Shown: positions 56,840 to 64,000 of the stretch, one piece after another
How positions within the stretch are numbered: the first letter of the stretch is position 1
How the letters are laid out: each line of letters opens with the position of its first letter
Assembly (NCBI RefSeq): GCF_002288925.2
Contig: NW_022098049.1
Span: forward strand, 693,409-757,408
Source: Delphinapterus leucas
Lineage: Eukaryota; Chordata; Mammalia; Artiodactyla; Monodontidae
Length of the DNA: 64,000 nt
Direction: 5' to 3'
Made by a program: the position numbers and the translations under genes
Notes under the pieces: generated by a model
Told to the model about the DNA's origin: nothing
Database searches by the model: none
What the model saw: only the letters and a program-made list of their open reading frames with translations

Positions 56840-57350
56840 GTATTGTATTAGTAAGGGTTTTTTTGTTTTTTTTAATTTCAGGCAAGAGAGAGCAACGGTA
56901 CTATTTTTACTCGAAAAGGGACTTTTCAGGGGAAAATAGGGAGCTCATATAATTAATGAGAAAATGTAAGAGTATTTTTGGTGCACAGATAGAAACTGAA
57001 AGAGCATAGAATCTGGGCAGTAGAAGCAATGCTTTCCTGCATTGCCCCTGTACCACTGCTCCCAGACACCACTGAAATCTCGAGCACTTTTATTGGCTCC
57101 CACCACAGAATCCTACACCAGCTGTCAATGAACTCCAACCACCCATTTGTTTGCGACCAACCTAAGGTTCAAAGTCCTGGATTAGAGGACTGCTGGACCA
57201 AGGACTGGTTAGGACTGCGAAGGCATTTTGAGGTAGAGATGCTCAAATTTAAAACTCTTCACACAATGAGTTATTCCCCCCATTTGAGGGGAGACGAATG
57301 ATGGTCATCTCTCTGGCAACCAATCAAATCAACCAACAAACCAACCAATG
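56840..57350. repeat. Possible unassigned repeat or unique DNA
   Basis: GTATTAGTAAGGGTTTTTTTG near the left resembles an LTR-type start. The body (GATTAGAGGACTGCTGGACC, CACACAATGAGTTATTCC) looks repeat-like, but I cannot match it to a family. It ends with several CAACCAA repeats (57,320-57,350). Confidence 0.3.
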
Positions 57351-57579
57351 GCAACTGCTAAGTCATAGATATTACTCTTCAGGATGTGCCATTCCTAATG
57401 CATGAGGCATCACCTTGCTTCCTGGTCATCTCCTCTGTTGCTTTCCAAATTATTAATTCTGTGGGTCTTCTTTTCTAAGAGTCTGCATTTCTGAAATCTG
57501 TTTTTTCTTCGAGGTATGAGGTTGACAGCTTTCAATTATTCTGCAGTTTCCTTCAACAGCACAGGTTGTTATAATACTA

Positions 57580-58035
57580 TCTTAGGCTGAGTTCCCAAAA
57601 GCTGAGTCTGAGACCCCCAGTTCTTGTGAAAGTGTTATTATCGGTAGAAAAGCCCATAAAGAATGGAGGAGTGAAGCAGGATAGAGAAAGGGAAAGTGGT
57701 GAGCCAAAAAGCCATCTCAGATGAAGTCCAGCCTTGGCTTGATCCAGAGAGGGAGGTCTTTGAATCACTAACCGCTTACCTGGGTTGCCTGCTTGAGGCA
57801 AGGGGTAACCATTTATATACCACACCAGCCAGTCATTGGCTTTGAGATGCCCCCCAGGGGGTGGGCATAACTCTCCAGTTGAAGCAGCTGACTGTTAGGG
57901 GCACACTCTCCCGAGAAAGGGGGCATCTGAGAGCTATTAATAGTTGACCATCACAGAAGCTGGGATGGGGGGGTACCAGCCGTTTAAGGGGATCTGAGAG
58001 GGACATCACAGTATTTACTCCAGCACTCTTCTATC
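57580..58035 (-). repeat. LTR-like unassigned repeat
   Basis: Landmarks GAGTTCCCAAAAGCTGAGTC, CAGTTCTTGTGAAAGTG, AGCCAAAAAGCCATCTCAG, TTACCTGGGTTGCCTGCTTGAGG and GAGAGCTATTAATAG match a dispersed mammalian LTR-like sequence seen elsewhere, but the family name is not certain. The strand is a guess. It is noncoding. Confidence 0.45.
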
Positions 58036-58479
58036 TAACCTCTGTTGGGTTCATTAATTTATAGTTTGTGTTTGCAAACAAATCAGCAAAAGAGCAACGT
58101 TATTAAATTAACCCTGAAACAACCCCTCCAAACAGCCCTTTTCTTTTTGACTTTGCCAAGGTATAAAAAGGTTGTGGTAATCTTATGCCCAGCTTCTGGA
58201 CAGAATAGACATAGTTCAAACAGCTGAACACTAAGCAACCCCAAACATACGGACACTTAGAAGAACAAAAATCAATAACTAGGCTATGATTTCATTTTTC
58301 CATCCAGATGTTGACTGCTAGGCTAAGACATGAATATGGCAAATAACAGACCATGCTACCTTTCTGTAAAATGAATTGGTCTTTGCACATTGGCCCCCAA
58401 ACACTAGAGTTGAGATTTATGATTCAGGAAAAATCTATGATGATAATATTATTAATAATAATGAAAATAATCATCCCCA

Positions 58480-58640
58480 AATTTTAAGTCCTTTTTATAC
58501 ATTAAGTGATTTAATTACCCCCAATACTTTATGAAAATGTAGGTATTATTGTCCCCATGTAACCCTTGAGGAAACTGAGGCACACACAGGCTCATAGCTC
58601 AATCAAGGGCACACAGCTAGTAAGTGATGAAACAAGAATG
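58480..58640 (-). repeat. MIR SINE
   Basis: Well-preserved antisense MIR: GGTATTATTGTCCCCATGTAACCCTTGAGGAAACTGAGGC and GGGCACACAGCTAGTAAGTG. Confidence 0.9.
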
Positions 58641-58998
58641 ATTTTTTTCATTACTGCTGGGTGTGTCAAAATGACCTCAGCATTTTCCAGCAGATTGCAG
58701 TTGACTTTGATTCTGAATTAGATTTCTTATTTTCAAATTAAAGTATTGAAATCTGAAAGAGTAGTAACCCTCTGCCCTTTGGAGGAAAATATATGCCGAA
58801 TGACTCAGCAGCAGCAGGACAAGCTCCAACCTAGCGGCAGTGGATGCTGCATTGAACATATTTCTCTCTCTTTTACTGGATTTGTCTCCTGCTTACCACC
58901 ATGGACACACATGAGTGGTCCATAAACCAAAATTAAGCTAATTAATTGGTTGAGCCAGGAAATGAAAATTAATCTCATCAGTACTAACACCTGTCATT
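58641..58998. other. Unannotated unique DNA
   Basis: Nothing was recognised in this interval. Confidence 0.5.
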
Positions 58999-59100
58999 TT
59001 TTTTGAATTTTATTTTATTTTTTTATACAGCAGGTTCTATTAGTTATCTATTTTATACATATTAGTGTATGTGTGTCAATCCCAGTCTCCCAATTCATCC
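58999..59100 (-). mobile_element. Very short 5'-truncated L1 3' end
   Basis: T-rich tail, then TTTTATACAGCAGGTTCTATTAG and GTCAATCCCAGTCTCCCAATTCATCC, the reverse of the terminal 100 bp of the L1 at 19,112. A weak CCTGTCATT/CCTGTACTT pair flanks it. Confidence 0.85.
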
Positions 59101-59124
59101 TGTACTTAGCTGATACTATGCAAG

Positions 59125-59168
59125 TATTGGGGTGGCCAAAAAGTTCGTTCGGGGTTTTCCCAAACTTT
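59125..59168 (+). mobile_element. Mariner terminal inverted repeat fragment
   Basis: TATTGGGGTGGCCAAAAAGTTCGTTCGGGGTTTTCC closely resembles the end of the cetartiodactyl mariner ('tattgggttggccaaaaagttcgttcgggttttt'). Only about 40 bp is present. No internal or opposite end is visible nearby. Confidence 0.8.
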
Positions 59169-59229
59169 AGTGATGAAGAATCTATTTTTGCTACCTGTTT
59201 TGGTTTGTCTCATATCTTTTCTTCCCTTT

Positions 59230-59500
59230 CTTGGTTGGAGATCACACATCCCACATTACAGGTCTGGACACATCACAGAAGTTGGGCCAGTCACAGTATT
59301 CCACCCACCTGACTACCACTGATTGGGTCAAAAATGAGCATGTGACATAAGCAGGACCAATCAGGTTTCTTCCCCAGGATTTTTCTAACTGGAATTAGTT
59401 GGATACAACTCTTTTTCCTTTCTACTCATGAAATTTATGAGAATATAAGATCAAACCTGGTTGTAGTCTTGTTTTTAACCTTGTGAGGATGGTTAGTTTG
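59230..59500. repeat. Unassigned repeat-like segment
   Basis: GGGTCAAAAATGAGCATGTGAC, AGCAGGACCAATCAGG and TTTTTCTAACTGGAATTAG resemble the same type of dispersed modules as 12,425-12,800 (CCAATCAG/CATGTGAC motifs). The family is unknown. Confidence 0.35.
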
Positions 59501-59674
59501 AGATAACATAGCCCTTTGTAAAAAAAGGCAAATATAGAAGACACTATAATCTACTGGTTTGAATCCACAGATATAAACTCATTGGTGTTTTTTTTAGTGT
59601 GTGGTTTGCTTAACTGAAAAGTAATTTTTTTGTCTTACACGTCCTGCTTCTTGCAATCAAAGTGTTGTGTGTAA

Positions 59675-59850
59675 TACATATGTCATTACTGATTCATACA
59701 AAAACCCCCTGAGTTAGGTATTATTATCCTTATTTTACAAATATGAAAATCAAGGCCCAGCAAGCTGATATCATTGTCCCAAGTTTGTATGATTAGTCAG
59801 TAAGGGGCAGATGTTGGATTACAAATTTTCTCACTTCCAAATCATTAGCT
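59675..59850 (-). repeat. MIR SINE
   Basis: Antisense MIR: CCTGAGTTAGGTATTATTATCCTTATTTTACAAATATG, TAGTCAGTAAGGGGCAGATG. Confidence 0.8.
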
Positions 59851-60714
59851 AGATACTATAACCCTCAGAGAAAATCTGCATTAACTTTAAAAAATTCAAT
59901 TGTTGATCAACACCTACAATATCCTGACATGAATCACAATAGGGATTTTACACATATGACAATGTGTATATGTTAGCTCACGGTTGTTTATTTCCTATAG
60001 TTTATCCAGGACTTTTGGTTACTTATTCTTTCACTAAAGATGGTGCGTATAAATATAATGTTCAGGGAATGGAATAAAAGAGAATAATAATAAAATTTTT
60101 TGAAGAAATAATTTTAACCATGCATGTAATACCATACAATATTGGATTTGGGGCAAAGAAATAAAAATGCTGACTGAAATATATTCTTTCTCATAACGTT
60201 GTTTACAAATCTGAAAGACTTGGAAAACTGATGGTTTTCTACTGATTCTAATGATGTAGTTAGTCAGAAATATATGTTTTCAAACCCTAAGACACCTCAC
60301 ATATATTATAATCTAAGAAAACCTGGCTAATGGATGTTTTCATTCTTTTACTATATGATACATAGAAATGAAGAAATTGTTTTTTTAAATTATAGGATAA
60401 GAAATTAAGAGACATGCTCAGTTTTATGATGACTTCACACAGATAGAATAAGAATTATTTGTATATTTCATCTTCTATTTGTATCATTTATTAAAGTTTA
60501 TCTGAGATCCTTTATGAATGCTCTAAGACCCAGTCTAAGTTTCACTGCCACTGAAATGTCCACCCAAAGATCTCAGGAATTAGTTTTCAAGAGTTAGGGA
60601 CATTTGGAGAGGTAAAAAGTCAGGGAAAATTACTATATATGGGAAAATATAGAGTGGGAAAATTCTACTCCATTTATGATCTTATTGACTTGCCTTGTAA
60701 TTGATATTTATCAC
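59851..60714. other. Unannotated AT-rich DNA
   Basis: No repeat or gene was recognised. Confidence 0.5.
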
Positions 60715-60810
60715 ATTTATTCAAAATAGTATTTATTGAGCACGTAATACGTGCAAATATTATGCTAAACACTAGAGTGATATAGGTGTGATGACAGAAC
60801 AGGAGTGACA
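60715..60810 (-). repeat. L2-type tail fragment
   Basis: TATTCAAAATAGTATTTATTGAGCACGTAATACGTGC, then AATATTATGCTAAACACTAGAG and TGTGATGACAGAACAGG match antisense L2 3' end. Confidence 0.75.
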
Positions 60811-61624
60811 TACATTGATGTGAAAAGGTACATTTTTTTTAAATTTAAGGAAGCTTCCATATACATCTCTATATATGCAGAGATACACAGTCATACAATT
60901 TAAAGGTTCCACTCTTCGTCCTCTGAAGTGGCCTTTTAGTTACATGAATGAATGAAGGGATGTACCAGGCCTTTCAGAACATCTGTAAAAGGAACATTTT
61001 TTTGTTTGTTATAGGGTTAATATGAAACTGTATCTATGATTTAATGTTAGAAAAACTTCTCATGATGGATGGGGTTCCCCAATTAAAAAGACACTGTGAT
61101 GTGTAGGGAACTCCCCATAAACCAAGGGGTATGTGTCCTGGTGGCCTAAATTTAACATAAGGCCAAGAGCCAGAGAAGCAAGGTCACTTCCAGCACAGCA
61201 TGTAATTGTATCTTGAGATGCTGAAATAAAAGAGTGATGTGCCCATAATAAAGATCTAGGACAACAACTGTAACATGGCATCAGTAGACAAGCAACATTA
61301 GACTAGACAGATGTAATATTTAATAGCTGCATCACATGGCAGTGAAAGCAGCATGGAAGCGAGTGAACTTATTGAAGTTTTTAATGTTCTTTTTTTCCCT
61401 CTATGCCTAGAGGATTGGTCCTCTCCATAGAGAGCAGACTATACTGTCCAGGATTTTTGAGTAACTTGAAGGATAAGGAAGGGGTTAAGATGGAAGCCTC
61501 AAGAGGAAGAGACTAGGCTTCTTAGTATTAACGGCAGAGTGATGACCAAAGGATTAATTAAAAGTGAAATATATTAGGAATGACGATAACCACAAACTAA
61601 CGGAATTAGATTTTGTTAGTAACA
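60811..61624. other. Unannotated unique DNA
   Basis: Nothing was recognised in this interval. Confidence 0.5.
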
Positions 61625-62120
61625 TGTAAATGTCTGTTTATGTGGTTTATCAATGAGCTTTCACTTTGTGATAATACAGGAACAATCTCTAAATCTCAGT
61701 GGATTACAGCAATTAAGTTTTAGGTCTCATTTAAATTCCATGTCAGGGCAGGTCAACTCTGCTCCAGTCTATGGCTCTCCATCATGTGTCTTATTCATTT
61801 TGGGATGCAGGCTGAACGAGCAGTTCCTATGTGAGCAATGGCGATCATGTGGCAGTTCTTAATGTTTCTTACATGACACACAAGTCGCTTCTGTACACAG
61901 TTCATTCACTGGTCAAAAATAGTCAACTGGCCAAGCCTGTCTCAGTGGGGTGGTAAGTGTGTTGTTCCCACAGGGAGTCCATGCAGTTCTCATGGCAAGA
62001 GAAGGGGATATGTATTATCTTCTTAAAAAGAAGGCAGAAAATAATGGGGACAATAATACAATCTACTACACGTGGAATCTAAACTCTGGACAGCTCAAAT
62101 AGTCAATTTTTATTTCCTTT
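61625..62120 (+). repeat. Unassigned ancient mammalian repeat
   Basis: AATCTCAGTGGATTACAGC, GTCAACTCTGCTCCAGTC, TTTTGGGATGCAGGCTGAACG, CAACTGGCCAAGCCTGTCTC and GGGAGTCCATGCAG are modules of a dispersed repeat also hinted at in 41,415-41,780. The family name is not recalled with certainty. Confidence 0.5.
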
Positions 62121-63082
62121 TTGCTGCATTGCATTATTATGAAAAATAGAAAGAAATCCCTTCAAATTAAGGATATACCACTTTTAATGGATCTGTAGGA
62201 TGTGGTTCAGGAGAAACATGCAAATACAACCCTATATCCATGGCACAGTTAGATGACCTGAGACCTGTCATGCATAAGCTGTAAGATGATGGTCCTCCTA
62301 GACATTCCAAATCTCCGTTTATGGTTACCAGTGTCCATAGTGGTGAGAGAGAATGTCAGTTAGTGTGCTTGCCAATGAAGATGAGGTTTAGCGAGATGAG
62401 AATTCTTCACCACAGGTGGATAAGAGTGATTCATAAAGTAAATGCTGTGGCTTATCTGCTCTTTAGTGAATCAACACCAACCATTCCAGCCAGATAGATT
62501 TTTATAATATTGTCCATAAAGGGACATAAAAAATCTATTGCTGTATCCCCAGGACTTAGCAAAGTTAATTGGTACACTGTTGGTGGTGAACATATTGTGT
62601 TAAAATAAATTAAATTGTTCTTAACTCTAACCTTCAGAGAAGCAAGAACTGTGGAGATTTAGTAACAGAGATAAGTGAAGATTTTGTGTTTGGATGAATA
62701 AATAAATATTATAAATGCAGATAAAATACGCTTAATTAACTTACCTAAATTTGTTCTGATTACCTTGGTAGATACTTTTCTTATATTGGAAAACAGTTTA
62801 GAGAGTCATAGCATTACCAAAAGCTGTGACAATCATGAGAGGAAAGTGTCAAGGCTTTTAAAATCTCCAAATATTCAAAACAAATCTTAGCAAAAAATTT
62901 TCTGTACAAAATGTAATATATGGGAAAAAAATTAAGAGAGCTTTTACATTCTTAATGGCTACATAGATATATGACATGTATGTGATTATATAATTATATA
63001 CAATGACTATGTATAACCATCTCTAAAAATGTTAAATTCCATTCCTATTAAATCATATTTTTATTAAAAATAGTCTCATTAT
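62121..63082. other. Unannotated AT-rich DNA
   Basis: No repeat or gene was recognised. Confidence 0.5.
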
Positions 63083-64000
63083 TCCATGCAAACGGAAATG
63101 AAAAGAAAGCTGGAGTAGCAATACTCATATCAGATAAAATAGACTTTAAAATAAAGAATGTTACAAGAGACAAGGAGGACACTACATAATGATCAAGGGA
63201 TCAATCCAAGAAGAAGATATAATAATTATAAATATATATGCACCCAACATAGGAGCACTTCAATACATAAGGCAACTGCTAAGAACTATAAAAAAAGAAA
63301 TCAACAGTAACACAATAATAGTGGGGGACTTTAACACCTCACTTACACCAATGGACAGATCATCCAAACAGAAAATTAATAAGGAAACACAAGCTTTAAA
63401 TGACACAACAGACCAGATAGATTTAATTGATATTTATAGGACATTCCATCCAAAAAACAGCAGATTACACTTTCTTCTCAAATGCACATGGAACATTCTC
63501 CAGGATAGATCACATCTTGGGTCACAAATCAAACCTCAGTAAATTTAAGAAAATTGAAATCATATCAAGCATCTTTTCTGACCACAATGCTATGAGATTG
63601 ATTAGAAATCAATTACAGGGAAAAAAACCCGCAAACACATGGAGGTTAAACAATATGTTACTAAATAACCAAGAGATCACTGAATAAATCAAAGAGGAAA
63701 TCAGAAAATACCTACAGACAAATTACAACAAAAACATGATGATCCAAAACCTATGGGATGCAGCAAAAGGAGTCCTAAGAGGGAAGTTTATAGCAATACA
63801 AGTCTACCTCAAGAAACATGAAAAATCTCAAGTAAAAAATCTAACCTTACACCTAAAGGAACTAGAGAAAGAAGAACAAACAAAACCAAAGTTAGTAGAA
63901 GGAAAGAAATCATAAAGATCAGAGCAAAAATAAATGAAATAGGAACAAAGGAAACAATAGCAAAGATCAATAAAACTAAAAGCTGGTTCTTTGAGAAGAT
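63083..64000 (+). mobile_element. L1 ORF2 fragment: C-terminal half of the endonuclease domain and following region, runs off window
   Basis: Decayed ORF2 coding sequence. In the frame from 63,189 the endonuclease motifs NIYAPN (63,231-63,248) and VGDFNT (63,321-63,338; the catalytic-type D/N pair) are readable. An extra A in the run at 63,452-63,457 shifts the frame. The continuation (RIDHILGH, then SDHNAMRL from 63,577 with the catalytic-type D-H pair) reads in the next frame and stops at 63,687; ORF2-like codons continue in pieces to the window end. The left boundary falls inside the endonuclease, so this copy is 5'-truncated or broken. It cannot encode active protein. The remainder, probably including the 3' end, lies to the right of the window. 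Confidence 0.95.

Noticed and set aside
1..64000. CRISPR-like or periodic repeat arrays
   Set aside because: The repeated roughly 200-bp units are dispersed SINEs in both orientations with individual TSDs, not arrays, and the DNA is mammalian.

Overview
The window looks like intergenic or deep-intronic DNA from a cetacean (a dolphin or whale; hippopotamus is less likely). The main evidence is 17 tRNA-derived SINEs of the CHR type (cetacean/hippo/ruminant). Nine are near-uniform CHR-2-like copies with GC-rich bodies and mostly clean target-site duplications (TSDs), so they are young. The L1 3' ends are of cetartiodactyl type. No ruminant BovB or Bov-A repeats were recognised. There is one terminal fragment resembling the cetartiodactyl mariner. 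I found no convincing multi-exon protein gene, rRNA, functional tRNA or CRISPR array.

Layout. 1-13,000: unique AT-rich DNA with scattered MIR and L2 fossils, two CHR SINEs and three L1 3' ends. 13,036-14,165: a three-level nest, an old L1 split by a MaLR LTR that is itself split by a young L1 3'UTR. 14,166-22,900: mostly unique, with a MaLR LTR inside a MIR, an L1 ORF2 tail and four SINEs. 22,910-23,025: a U6 snRNA retropseudogene. 23,700-30,500: MIR, L2, MLT1, Tigger-like and hAT fossils plus SINEs, including a SINE inside an L2. 30,483-33,390: a repeat-poor block. 33,395-38,600: L2-rich, with a second three-level nest (L2, L1, CHR-2). 39,830-40,215: a GC-rich island open on both strands. 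40,280-45,630: MIR and L2 fossils, an MLT2-like ERV-L LTR, four SINEs (three CHR-2 and one long CHR) and a poly(A)-only insertion. 46,000-50,200: old and young L1 pieces, a stand-alone 89-codon reading frame on the minus strand, and MIRs. 50,400-54,950: a long repeat-poor block that may hold conserved noncoding DNA. 54,990-62,120: SINEs, L2, MIR, unassigned ancient repeats and the mariner fragment. 63,083-64,000: the endonuclease part of an L1 ORF2 running off the right edge.

No genes work together here. The content is a record of successive insertions: MIR and L2 first, then MaLR, ERV-L and DNA transposons, then L1 with CHR SINEs. The parts not explained by repeats are the 89-codon frame at 47,467-47,736, the GC-rich patch near 40 kb and the repeat-poor blocks at 30.5-33.4 kb and 50.4-53 kb. 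Repeat families were assigned by reading and recall, so subfamily names and edges of old elements are approximate.
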